Source: Wolfiporia cocos
Lineage: Eukaryota > Basidiomycota > Agaricomycetes > Polyporales > Phaeolaceae
DNA: 64,000 nt
Reading direction: 5' to 3'
Assembly (NCBI GenBank): GCA_029448655.1
Contig: JACCLO010000004.1
Location: 3,286,001-3,350,000, forward strand
Shown: one piece after another, positions 22,962 through 33,801 of the stretch
Layout of the letters: each line of letters starts with the position of its first letter
Position numbering within the stretch: position 1 is the stretch's first letter
Position numbers and translations under genes: made by a program
Notes under the pieces: model-generated
Database searches by the model: none
Seen by the model: only the letters and a program-made list of their open reading frames with translations
Told to the model about the DNA's origin: nothing

Positions 22962-23999
22962 AGCAATGAATCAAACGTGAATGCTTGAATGTAGTGAGAT
23001 TGAGAGTGAGGAAAGTGAGGTTGAGAGGCTTGCTGGCCGTTCGCTGTTTGCGCCCGAGATTTATATGCGCAGGACCTTTGGACGCAGCCACCAGATATCT
23101 AGGTCGGCGCGCGACAGTCCCGATCACTTTAGCGCTAGTATGCGGTGAGCAAATAGCCACCGCCACTCGGATCTGACCACACCGATGGAAGCAGTAGTAT
23201 GCTTCTGCAGCTAATCTCCGTGTAAGCTGGCGCCGGAAACTACTGATGATGGTGTGTTGTAGCTGGCGCAGCTTCCTCAGAATTGCCGACTAGTCGGTGT
23301 GTCCTACTGCCACCATCGCACAACATATGGTAAGATACGCCACTGACACCGATATATGACACGTCAAGCCACTGTTGGTTCCTCCTTGTACGCGCCAGCG
23401 GCAGTGCCAAAGATCCCATGGGGTAGACCGGTCCGTTGCTTGTGGTAGCTCAGCCGCATGAACACGCTGCATTTGTCTCGTGAACGTGGTACTTCAAATG
23501 GAGATTATGAGCGGTCAGAAGAGATATCTGGTGTGATGGGCAATCATTCATCGGAAACAAACAAGTGATATCTTCATGTCTAGGCACAGTGCACAAATGT
23601 AAGTCGTGGCCACGATGCCGAACAAAGTCGCTGACTCGAAGTTGCACTACATGTTATCGGGCCCATCTCCCCGTTGCAACGAGGTAGATATTTGTCCATT
23701 GAACACGAGGCGGCTCCGGAGTGTGTGTCACGCGACTTTTGGATATCCTGGCGTAAGGTACCGTCAAGCAATGCTATTGAACACACCTACCTGATTGAGG
23801 TGCTGCCCGACAGTTTCCTACAACTCGCGGTGGGTCACGCACGACGCGTGGGTGTATAGGCGAGAATCGGGTGAACTTCTGATCACGGAAAGAAGTCATA
23901 ATTAGGCTGATAAGCAAGCAGGAACGTCACCCAATAACGATCGAACACATTATTCAATTCGGTAAAGTGTTTTAAAATATCGACAAAGTGCATTCCCGT
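22962..23999. other. Spacer between GTPase 2 and GTPase 3
   Basis: 1.04 kb with the GTPase 2 promoter (TATAAA at 23060-23065) and the conserved upstream block at 23140-23190. From 23200 to 23999 I see no supported gene, RNA or repeat. Confidence 0.5.
23140..23190 (-). promoter_or_regulatory. Conserved upstream block, GTPase 2 copy
   Basis: Plus-strand atgcggtgagca, then ccaccgccactcggat, then gatggaag, matching the block upstream of GTPase 1 in motif order. No such block was found upstream of GTPase 3. Confidence 0.6.
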
Positions 24000-24916
24000 C
24001 TACTTTACATTGCGAGATCGGCTGCTTGCGCGGCGAAACATGCCCGAGCTCTTTAAGGTGTCCAATAACACGAATATGACTGCTGTACATCTCCTCCAGA
24101 ACTTGGGTTTGAGACCAGCAAAACACTTCCGAGCGTAGGGGTCTCCGTCGTTGGGCTCCTGCGGAGTAACCGGCGGGTTATCCAGCATTTGTCGCAAGAT
24201 TCTCATACCCGAACCATTCACGTCGTTACGGACGAGCCGTGCACCTCGATTTATCGCATCTTTGAAGCAGTAATCCGCATCTCGTAGCTCTTTCTCCCTT
24301 CTTTCGCCATCTCCATTGCTCACCAAGCCCCACATGTTGGTGACGATGCTAACACGCGATAGCGCGTTGGTGTCGCATATCGAAGTAATTATCGAAGTAA
24401 ATGACTGGAACGCCTTCCTTGAGGACTCGGTCATGCGGCGGTCGCTGATGCGGTACATATAAATGAATCCCACTATACGATTTTGCCGGGAGCTGTAATA
24501 TTATGTGGGTCATCAGCTTTATGCGGAGCTGTTAACCAGGAGACACTGACAGTTTTCGCAGGTGCTGTGTGATAGCCTCCTTAGTTTCGGAATCGTGAGT
24601 GCTATCCAATCCTGGAGTGTCAACCACTTCCACGAGCTGGCTATCTATTGATATGGTTGCACTCTGGACCTCCATGGTATGGTTTCCTTCGAGAGAGTCT
24701 CCGACGGTAAAGCTGGTCCCAGCGGTTCTGTTGACGAACTGACATGAAGGTTCATCAGGCTGCAACGATACAGGGTTACACTGCGACTTCGGAACTGACC
24801 TGTGTTTTTCCTGACCCGATAGGTCCCATTACGCTACAATGTCCGGGTTAGCCGCTGTAACATCTCCATAAGACGTGCTCTACTAACATGATAACCTTGT
24901 GAGTCTCTGACATCAT
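24000..24916 (-). CDS. P-loop GTPase paralogue 3, with C-terminal extension
   Basis: Third member of the array. The model is complement of 24916-24888, 24833-24800, 24738-24551 and 24492-24000, giving 247 residues with closed frame. The start MMSETHKVI leads into Walker A IVMGPIGSGKTQ, cut after GKTQ by an intron. Switch I is altered (SLEGNHTMEVQ: His in place of the Cys seen in paralogues 1 and 2, Thr kept). G3 is VVDTPGLDS and the G4 position reads VTNMWGLVS. Unlike its neighbours it has about 50 extra residues: a basic part (LKPKFWRR), a hydrophobic stretch (CTAVIFVLLDTL) and a basic end (RRASSRSR). That could be a membrane-associating tail (inference). TATAAT lies at 25001-25006. Confidence 0.75.
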
Positions 24917-26521
24917 AATAGGGAGCGATTCTGACAAAGTTGACGTAGATTCCACAAGGATGAACGTCCCTGAGCTGTTAATGAGCACTACTCACGAACA
25001 ATTATATCAGACCGTGGGCGCTGTCGAGTACGAGATACGCCACCAGCATGTCGCTTCTACAAGCTGCGAGTGTGGTCTAAACCTGTGCACGTTGGTAGCA
25101 TATAGCTGTGAGCTTTGACATTTCCAAGGCACCAACGCGTGTGGTGACCATGCACTGTCTACAGGCGCGGATATCCTTGTATTCAATAACTGAGCGTCTG
25201 TGGCGCAGGTGGGCGCGGCAAACCGCTATAGCATCAACCGCTTTATATGCCATCAAACCCTTGACGCTTGCAGTCCTGAGACGTAACGCAGCAGGACACC
25301 ACGCGTATGCTGGCAACAGCGCCAAGGCCATGAGATACTAGGGCGGTGATCCGAAGAAGCAACTTCGCGCTGTTCGACTCCCCAGAGAGGCGCTTTCCCT
25401 ACATCGTTTATTACTAATTGCAGAAACCAAAACCTTCTTCCGAGGTGTATGGATCACTCAGTTCCCGTGTATTCGGACGATCTTATTCAATTCTTCATAA
25501 GCTCAGTGGCTCTTTCCTGCAGGCTCAATCTAGGAGTGTGGGGTCCCGCGAACATAACGGCGATGATTGAAAAGCTTAAGGCCGGACCCTAGCCATTTCC
25601 AATGTGTCTATCCAGTCCAGGGATGGTCATCCGAGTTTGCACGTGCGTGTCACCCCGCCACAATTCTGGGACCTGTTTACTGCCATGGATGGCGCGCAGA
25701 GACTGGTGAAATGCCGATGCGTGGTTTCAGTACCATACTCTAGCGCCTGAGATTTACGCGAAGCCACAGAGCTTTGTAATTAAAAGCCACCTTGTGGAGG
25801 ATTTCAGGATAAGCACGACCATACCATGAGTGGGACTGTACTTGTCTGTTCCCGTCTTTCCCAACACCTCGAGCGGCGTGTCGGGGCCCGACAATCCTCG
25901 TGCCCGCTTCATAGCCAACCTGTGTGGACCTGTGTCCGGCATCGGTTTACCGCCCATATACCTTATACCTCCGGCTTCCCAGTCGCTGTCACACGGGTCA
26001 CTAGCACTCCTAGGCCTCATCAGTCGAATGAAATTGATGTCATGCAGTGGATGCCAGTGGCAGCATCGGTGAGATCGGAGACACAACTTAGATGTATGAA
26101 TGCTCCGGGCGCAGTAGGTCCAGGCGCTATCGACTACTTTGTATTCTACCGCTGTAGAATGCCCATCGACCATATGGTAGCACTCCGACTTCGATCGGAT
26201 GCTGCTCTGGCCAGATATTCGGATGACACTGCCGGCTTGAGCCTTGAACGTCAGCAGAGCGGGCATGAGGGTTGGTTGTGCGAAGATATATCGAGGAAGG
26301 CGGGCAGCTAGGCTCCATGATTCCGAATTCACCTTCACCATTCCGAATAACGGGCGAGATAAGAGGTCTTCTGATCGTGATTCGTCATCCAAGGCCGGAC
26401 GCTGCGAAGCGTGACACGGAAATTGCGACATTAATTCCAGGGGGCAGGCCGTGAAATTGGCCCTCGGGTAGCCCGTTCCCGGCGACGTTCTCTGCTTCCC
26501 ACCACGAGTCTGTCCTCCAGA
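24917..26521. other. Divergent intergenic region, GTPase 3 / SQR
   Basis: 1.6 kb between outward-reading genes. It contains the GTPase 3 promoter (TATAAT at 25001-25006). A 263-codon minus-strand open frame spans 25754-26545 but has no recognisable domain and overlaps the SQR start, so I do not call it. Confidence 0.4.
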
Positions 26522-28211
26522 ATGTCTGCGCTCCTTGCAATCCAAAGACGTGCTCTGATCAAGTCACGTTTCTCTGCCGCTCGTTGGGCGAGCACCGACA
26601 GCAAAGACAAGTACAAAATTGTCGTCGTCGGCGCTGGTTCGCTCGCAGGTTCTCTGTAATGGGATCGGCGTCTCACTAGAAGTCTGATTGCCAGGTTCTG
26701 GTGGTTTGACCGTCGCAAACCAGATCTACAACCGATTCAAGGCAGCGGGCACTCCTTTGAACCAGGGGGATATTGCAGTTGTCGATGCTGCTGAGTATCA
26801 CTACTACCAGCCGGGATGGTGAATTGTATTCGTGAGTTATGCATTTCGAATAGGTCTGACCGAAGTTGTAGGACCCTTGTGGGTTCGGGGTTGAAGAATA
26901 AGACTGAGACCCGCAGGCATCTCTCGTCTTTGGTCCCTGCTCACCTTGCCCATATCTCGGAAAGCGTCCAGACTTTCTCACCGGAATCGTCGTCCATTAC
27001 AACCTCATCTGGCCGTACTATCTCATACGAGTCTCTCGTCGTAGCTACCGGGCTGAAGATCAACTGGGAGAACATTGCGGGTCTCCCGAAAGCCCTCGCT
27101 GATCCCACCTCCGGCGTATCATCTATCTACTCCTATGACACCTGCGACAAGGTCTGGCACGATATCGATGCGCTGAGATCAGGAAAGGCGGTATTCACGC
27201 AGCCGGCGGGTATTATCAAGTGCGCGGGTGGTATGTGCATGTCCTCTTTGCCTTTGCAATTGCTTCATGAGTTACATCCCATTCAGCTCCCCAAAAGATT
27301 ATGTGGATGGCATGGGACAGGTACCAAAAGACCGCACGCGGCGACCAGGTCCAAGTCGACTTCTACACCGCGACGCCGTCCATGTTCAGCGTCAAGAAGT
27401 ACTCGGACGAGCTGGAGAAGCTGCGCGTCGCCCGAGGCGTCGGCGGGTACTTCCAGCACAACCTTGTCAGCATCGATTCCAGCAGCCACAAGGCAACTTT
27501 CAAGAGGTCCGACGGGTCGACCGTGGACGTTGACTACACGCTGCTGCATGTCACGCCACCTATGGGCCCGCTCGACGTGATCAAGAAGTCGCCTCTTGCC
27601 GACGAGGCTGGCTGGATCTCGGTGGACAAGGCGACCCTCCGTCACACGAAGCCCGAGTACAGCAACATCTGGGCTATCGGCGACTGCTCGAACCTGCCGA
27701 CGAGCAAGACCACTGCTGCCATCACAGGCCAGGCGCCTGTTCTCACTGAGAACCTCTACTCCGTCATCACCACCGGAAAAGTGGCAAATGCCAGCTACGA
27801 TGGCTATACCAGCTGCCCGGTAAGTTCCTGCGTTGTGGCACTGTCTCCTTTGCTTCACTGTCTTCTGACTTCCGCCCACATTGTAGCTTTTGACTGGTTA
27901 CGGTCAGCTTATGTTGGCGGAGTTCAAGTATGGTCTTGAGCCCAAGGAGTCGCTTGCCAACTACTTTGGCGACCAGGCGACGCCGCGGAGGTGAGCTGAT
28001 TTCACCCGGGTCCTGTCCGAACGGGCGATCAATATACGCTGCAGGGTATTCTACCACCTCAAGAAGGATCTCTTCCCTTGGGCATACTGGAACCACATGG
28101 TAAATTGCTCTTGCCTCTGTCAGCGTGCCCTCACTAAACATCACACAGCTCAAGGGCAACTGGTTCGGCTCCCACGGTTTCTTCAGGCCCAAGTTCCCGG
28201 CTAGCCAGTGA
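26522..28211 (+). CDS. SQR: Sulfide:quinone oxidoreductase, mitochondrial
   Basis: A flavoprotein of the inner mitochondrial membrane that oxidises sulfide and passes electrons to ubiquinone (HMT2/SQOR type). The ATG at 26522 starts a basic presequence (LIKSRFSAARWAS). The FAD-binding motif VVVGAGSGGLTVANQI is formed across the first intron (about 26646-26694). Further landmarks are YHYYQPGWTLVGSG, LVVATGLKINW and the redox Cys in GIIKCAGAPQKIM (intron at about 27231-27287). The NAD(P)-like second Rossmann part holds YTATPSMFSVKKYS. Near the C-terminus are WAIGDCSNLPTSKT and FRPKFPASQ, with introns at about 27820-27886, 27991-28044 and 28101-28148. The stop is at 28209-28211. Detoxification of endogenous sulfide is the expected role. 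Confidence 0.92.
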
Positions 28212-28489
28212 ACATGCCTTCAAAGCTGGCACGCAAGGGTTCAACCATATTCTACGCCATTGTCATTTTGTGAGGCTTTGAAGAGGATAGTCATCCTGTA
28301 CAACGAAAAGACCATGCGCGCGATAAAGCGTAACATGGTCGCAAGTGTATTGCTCAATGTAATTGACTGAACTATAATGGCTTCGGAATCAGGCAACGGC
28401 CGTGCCTGGATCTCGATGTAGGACCATATGTCGTATGGAGGCAGAGTCAGACTAACAACGCTATACGAGCCTTCTACCTGCTAGGCATG

Positions 28490-29128
28490 CTCTGACGTCG
28501 AGGGAACACTCGCCGCGCAGCTCGACCTCCAGTTCCTTGAGCTACTGCAGGAACTCTGCATTTGGATAAGCAGCGGGTGTTGCTCGGTACGCAACAGTGA
28601 TCGTCGGAGAACGGGCACCGCCGCGGAGCAGTGAACCAGGATTTTCTTCGGCTGGGATCCTCTCTGCACCGAAACAATGATGGTGCACGTCTGCTCGACG
28701 ACCCTGTCAATGGAAGAAGACGGATTCTTCAAGAAGTGACAGGCGGCGATAGGTAATTCGTGGACTTAAGTGTGGAACTGATATTGAGAACATGTGTGAT
28801 GCCGTGCGCAGCGAGGACGGCAGAAGAGCGAGAGGTTCCCGTACCAAAATACAGGAATGAAGGAAGTATCAATACAATGGCATCGCCCCTGTCTGGCAAT
28901 GCTGATAAATTGAGCTTCTTGTGAGATTTCGCGGACTTGACCATGACGAAACCGAATAACAGGAAGGTTGTGGCCTCCTCGCTCTGAGAACGAAGCGTCT
29001 ATCAAGTCAGAAAAATTCGGTCCCGGGGACGGGCCGGTTTGCGGCCACGAGTCAACGCGTGTTGGTCGCTCAAAAAGGAAGCTATGGGCGCCTGCCAGAG
29101 TTGCGAAACTCGAATGATGCATCAGCAC
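28490..29128 (-). pseudogene. Dual-specificity protein phosphatase pseudogene
   Basis: Remains of a DSP-type protein phosphatase. On the minus strand, one frame reads FSDLIDASFSERGG. Another reads LPSFLYFGTGTSRSSAVLAA then HGITHVLNIS, the DSP N-terminal core. A third reads CHFLKNPSSSIDRV and PKKILVHCSAAV. The P-loop then changes frame at 28615/28616: HCSAAV continues one base off as RSPTI, so the Ser codon of the HCxxxxxR signature has lost a base. After RSPTITVAY, the helix that normally follows is missing. The tail PNAEFLQ meets a TAG and continues as LKELEVELRGECSLD. At least three independent lesions are visible, including loss of the central part after HVLNIS, so a single sequencing error does not explain it. 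Confidence 0.75.
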
Positions 29129-29390
29129 TCCGAGAGATTCAATCCATCTGTTCTGAATCTATCATGAGCTCACCGCATGTCCCAACTGCATACCGCATAT
29201 GTTCTAGATCTTTGAATGAGTGAGAAGAAAGTCATTTAGTCTTACAGAATCCCGAGGTTCAGTATAACCCGGATAGCAGAATGCAAGACACGAGGGCGAT
29301 TAAATTACTGATAGCATAGCACATTGCAGTATAGTCGGCTGCAGCCCAAGAGGCAATCAAGCTGGCGGTTATAGGGTAGAATACAATGCG

Positions 29391-30770
29391 CTAGAATCCG
29401 AAGATGTCGTCAATCTCGTCTCGCTTCTTCTTCTTGCTTGACTTCTTTGTATGTTGCGAATCGTCGTTGCTCCTGCGTTTACTAGAGCCTGTTGCTATAT
29501 CTTGACCCTGGCCAGTAGTCTTGCTGCTGCTGTTTTTACGTGGCACAGTTTCTCGAACAGAAATCGCTAATGGAGAAGCTGAGCACTTCTCCATGAACTG
29601 TGCGTATTCTGACGTACCCGATGGCATCGAGGGAACGCTTGAACATGCATCCAAGTCGAGGCTTGGCGGAAATAACTGAAGATCCAAGGATGGAGACGCA
29701 TCGTCCTCCCGTATAGTCCTCTGGATCTCCTCGGTTTGTAGCGTCAGAGGGCGGTCTAGCACGTCCCCCGTGTCTTCCTCGAGGATCTCATCGATTTTTT
29801 CTGACGATGCTTGGGCGACAGGTATTGGCAATGCAGCAATCGATGATCCCATGATATCCGCTCCGTGCACGAGTGATCGCAGCTTCTCAGCATGCTGAGG
29901 CTAGAAGGAGTTCAGCTCACTAATCCTGGCATACTTGCGGCCTGTACTTGCACTCAGTGTCCGCAGCAGTCTCGTGCAGGCATTACTACAGCTGCCCAGG
30001 GTGTCATCAATCTCGATCACGATGCGATTGAGTCGAGACACGATTGCCACAAGGGTCAGTATGAAATGAAGAAATGCACCCGACTGCATCATCTGGGTGA
30101 ACGAACTCGTGATCTGATTTAATTGATAATATAATGTCCAATACAGTATTACTCACTTATACGCTAATAGCAGGCGTTTTTGTGTCTGTCAGCCCTTCAG
30201 TGTCAAGACCACAGGACAATGAGTTCGAGAATACCTCGTTGATTAAATCGCGTCCGGCCAGGCATTGCCTTGCCACGAAATCGATGGAAACCGCATCAGG
30301 ACATTCAGTCCATGGGCCCTTCAAAATTTTGGTACTGCCAGCCGTCATTTCCGCTGATCGACATGGGTACAACGTGCCCACCTCGGTGCGTTGCCCCAGA
30401 AAGATAGCCTGAGCCTCTCCACGATAGCGTGCAAATCCATGCATTGAAGGCGGTCTCCAAATCTCCTCGTTTCGGCCACGCGTTGCCAGAAGAGTGCGGT
30501 GCGGTGCTGATTTTTACTCTTGTAATACAACCTCTCCAGCACCTGCAGCTCCAGCCGGTGCGACTCAAGAGCTGCCTGAAGACTTCGCGTGCATGATTTG
30601 AGTTTTTTCAACACAGCATCAATCTCAGGATACGTGGTGGCAGCTAGATCAGCTCTTTGAGTCAAGGACAGAGGGGGCACAGGAGCAATCCGTTTGGCGG
30701 GCATTTGCCTGATCGGCCGGCAGTCGCGGTCGAAGTCCAAGTGATGTTGCCGGCGCTTCTTGAGATGCAT
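29391..30770 (-). CDS. NEPRO / RNase MRP-associated nucleolar protein (NEPRO N-terminal domain)
   Basis: The ATG at 30770-30768 (MHLKKRRQHH) opens a basic N-terminus. A helical domain follows: IDAVLKKLKSCTRSLQAALE, then LEVL-type LQVLERLYYKSKNQHRTALF and WQRVAETRRFGDRLQ. This resembles the NEPRO N-terminal domain, linked in fungi to Rmp1-like RNase MRP/P components. Further exons encode KILKGPWTECPDAVSIDFVA (about 30330-30225) and FLHFILTLVAIVSRLNRIV (about 30100-29955). The last exon (to 29391) is acidic and then Lys-rich, ending KSSKKKKRDEIDDIFGF, a C-terminal signature shared by nucleolar proteins of this type. The stop is at 29391-29393. Family identity is fairly firm; the molecular role (rRNA or tRNA precursor processing) is inferred. 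Confidence 0.72.
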
Positions 30771-30964
30771 ACCGCTCGTTCACTGGCACAACCGACACGG
30801 TGTTTAGCACATCACGCTCAGTTTACGAACGGATAATCTGTCTGAATTGCTCGCACCCTATCTACTGTACTATCCATAATCCGGACATTCTGAACTCGAC
30901 TGTCTCGCCACTGGTGCCAACAGAGTCAAGACGCGGTACTACTAGCACTCGGTGCTAAGGCAAG
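30771..30964. promoter_or_regulatory. Short divergent promoter, NEPRO-like gene / AP-1 beta
   Basis: Only 194 bp separate the two start codons, so both genes must share their core regulatory DNA. No TATA box was evident. Confidence 0.5.
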
Positions 30965-33595
30965 ATGAGTGGACAAGGATCTCAAGATGCCAAGTTCTTT
31001 CAGCGGGGTAAGATCCAGGTGCGCATCGCACGCAATGGTATTCTGTCGACTGCGTCAATGTACATGGGTCATACAGGAATTCCGTGCTGAGTTACAGGCA
31101 GCGGAGAGTAAGGACAAGAAGTTCACGAAGCGCAAGACCGTCCTGAAGAAGATTGTCGCAAATATTACCATGGGCAACGACAGTAGGTCCACTGAACGCT
31201 GTAGCTGCGCTTGACTGAATCCGGTGGGTTGTCAGTGTCACCACTGTTCGGCGACGTCATCCAGTGTCTCAGCATTCCCTCCCTCGAGATCAAGAAGAGT
31301 GAGTGAGATCATTGTCTAGGGTCATTGAATCATTGACCAAGAGCATGTAGTGGTTTACCTATTCCTTGTATGCTATGGGCGGACCAAGGCAGACCAGCTC
31401 CGGCACGTCATGCCTAGCTTCCTGAATGTGAGTATGATTCTGTTCGCATCACTGTTAGTACGTCTGAAGCATTATAGGACTGTGAAGACAGAAATCCACT
31501 GATCCGTGCTCTTGCAATACGAACCATGTCCTACATTCCGACACCGCTCGTTGTAGAAGAGCTCACGGACCCACTACGGCACGCACTCAAAGACCGTGAT
31601 CCATACGTGCGGAAGACCGCGGCTATCTGTGTTGTAAAGCTCTACAATGCCGATCCACGAAAAGCTGAGAGAGGAGGGTTCGTGGAACTGCTGCGGGACA
31701 TGCTGCTCGATACCAACGCAACTGTCGTTGCGAACGCAGTTGCGGCACTATCTGAGATTGGGGACCGGCAGGATGGTGTCATCTTCAAGTTGAACTTAAC
31801 AGTCGCGAACAAGCTGCTTGCTGCTCTGGGTGAGAGCTCAGAGTGCGTACAAGCTCCCTTTGTAGCAATATGATGCAGCTGATGAACCTGATCACAGGTG
31901 GGGTCAGATATACATCTTGGATTCTCTGCTACGCTACGTGCCAGAGAAGCATGAGGATGCTGAATTAATGGGGGAGCGGGTTCTCATCCAGCTTCAACAT
32001 GCGAACTCGGCAGTGGTGCTTACCGCTATCAAAGTCCTCTTGTATCTCATGAATTACATGGAGAATCGTCGGCTCATGGATTACATTTGCAAGAAGATGG
32101 GCCCTCCATTAGGTCCGTGGACATTCATGATGTACTGCATCAGGCCGCTAAGAGACCTGCAGTGACATTGCTGTCATCCGGCCCCGAGGTGCAGTACGTA
32201 GCGCTGCGAAACATCCTACTCATCATACAACGGCGACCGCAAGTCCTCAAGAACGACGTTAAGGTGTTCTTCTGCAAGTACAACGATCCGATATACGTCA
32301 AGCTCGCCAAGCTCGAGATCATGTACCGGCTCGCGCGAGAGGAGAATGCGCGGGAGGTACTCGCTGAGCTGCAGGAGTGAGTGCCTCGCATGCGCGTTGC
32401 GGAGCCGTTCCGACCCTCACGCTAGATATGCTTCAGAGGTCGACGTGGACTTTGTGCGAAAGGCGGTGCGCTCGATCGGCCGGCTCGCGATCAAGGTGCA
32501 GCCTGCCGCGGACGACTGCATCAAGGCGCTGCTGGACCTCATCGAGACAAAGGTGACATATGTCGTGCAGGAGGCTGTCATCGTCATCAAGGACGTCTTC
32601 CGGAGGTACCCTGGCACGTACGAGGGCATCATTCCGACGCTCTGTGAGAATCTCGATTCGCTGGACGAGCCTGAGTCGAAGGCCGCTATGATTTGGATTG
32701 TGGGCCAGTTCGCAGACAGGATAGAGAATGCGGATGAACTCATGGAAGACCTCACATACACATTCTTAGAAGAGCCTACTGAGGTGCGCACCTGCTGAGC
32801 TCGCTTGTCCGCGCATGCTGACGTACGTCGTACTAGGTCCAACTCGCGCTGCTGACTGCGGCCGTGAAACTATTTATCCACAAGGCGCAGTCGGAAACGA
32901 GCAAAGCTCTTGTTCACAAAGTGCTGAAGTGGGCAACGGAAGAGGTTGACAACCCCGATCTGCGAGATCGTGGGTTCATGTATTGGCGGCTGCTCGCGAT
33001 CAATCCGGCCGTGGCTAGTGAAATTGTTCTCGCAGAGAAGCCCGCCATTACCACAGACGCAGACCGGATGGACAGGGGTGCCTTGGACCAGCTGTTGCTG
33101 CATACGGGCACGCTGGGCAGTATATACCACAAAAACCCGGAGGTCCGTCAGTCTAATATTCGAGCTGCGTGAAATAGTCTAACACCTATCTCACAGACCT
33201 TCATCCGCAACGCAACAGGCAAAGCACTCACAGACAGCCCCGCATTGAACCCGCTCTCGCGCCAGGTGCTCGTACCCGTTACACGCAGCAGCCTTCCGCC
33301 CAACGCCGCGCGGCTGCCGGGTGTCAACGTCGAATACTTCAGCAAGACCGCGGCACCGCCACTCGCGCAGGCGAACAGCAACTCCGCGATACCGTCTCCC
33401 GCAGCGCCGGCAGCCGCGGACCTGCTGGACCTGGGCGGCGCGCAGGAGGAGGACGGCGACGATGGCGAGGGTACCGGCGAGGGGTACGTGCCCGCGCCGA
33501 CGGTCCCCGCGGACCCGTATGCGAACCTCGACGGCGCGTTTGGCACTTACCTTGCGGACCAGCCACAGCCGCATCAGCATGGCGTGTTGTTTTGA
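30965..33595 (+). CDS. APL2: AP-1 clathrin adaptor complex subunit beta
   Basis: The large beta subunit of the AP-1 adaptor, which links cargo and clathrin at the trans-Golgi and endosomes. The ATG is at 30965 ([18 protein letters not shown]) and the first of about ten introns follows KIQ. The adaptin trunk is near complete: [74 protein letters not shown] and [17 protein letters not shown]. After the trunk comes an Ala/Pro linker containing a clathrin-box-like LLDLGG (33424-33441). The protein ends at 33593-33595, without the C-terminal ear domain of metazoan AP-1/AP-2 beta, as is usual in fungal AP-1 beta. The alternative, AP-2 beta, is less likely because the ear is absent. Confidence 0.9.
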
Positions 33596-33801
33596 TTCGA
33601 ATTCGCATATGCGCGGGCGCGGTGGAGGTGGAGCCGGTGCTTGGTGTTACATTAGTCGATTAGGTTATGGACTGCTGGTTGCCTATTGCTACAGCGCTGC
33701 GATGTGCTAAGGAGATATACAACTATTTCGGTGTACGTATTGGAATCTTAGGACCCGTGTTCGAGGATGGTGTCAAGCAGACCTAGTTGCATCTATCTGC
33801 A

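Noticed and set aside
20946..23175. Reading the conserved upstream block as a first coding exon (IRVAV) of GTPases 1 and 2
   Set aside because: At GTPase 1 no GT donor gives the right phase to Walker A, and at GTPase 2 the ATG is missing. The short exons starting at 20745 and 22961 splice cleanly instead, so the block is upstream DNA.
25754..26545. 263-codon minus-strand open frame between GTPase 3 and SQR
   Set aside because: It has no recognisable domain, overlaps the SQR start on the other strand, and no supporting splice or promoter structure was seen. It may be a chance frame or a very decayed gene.
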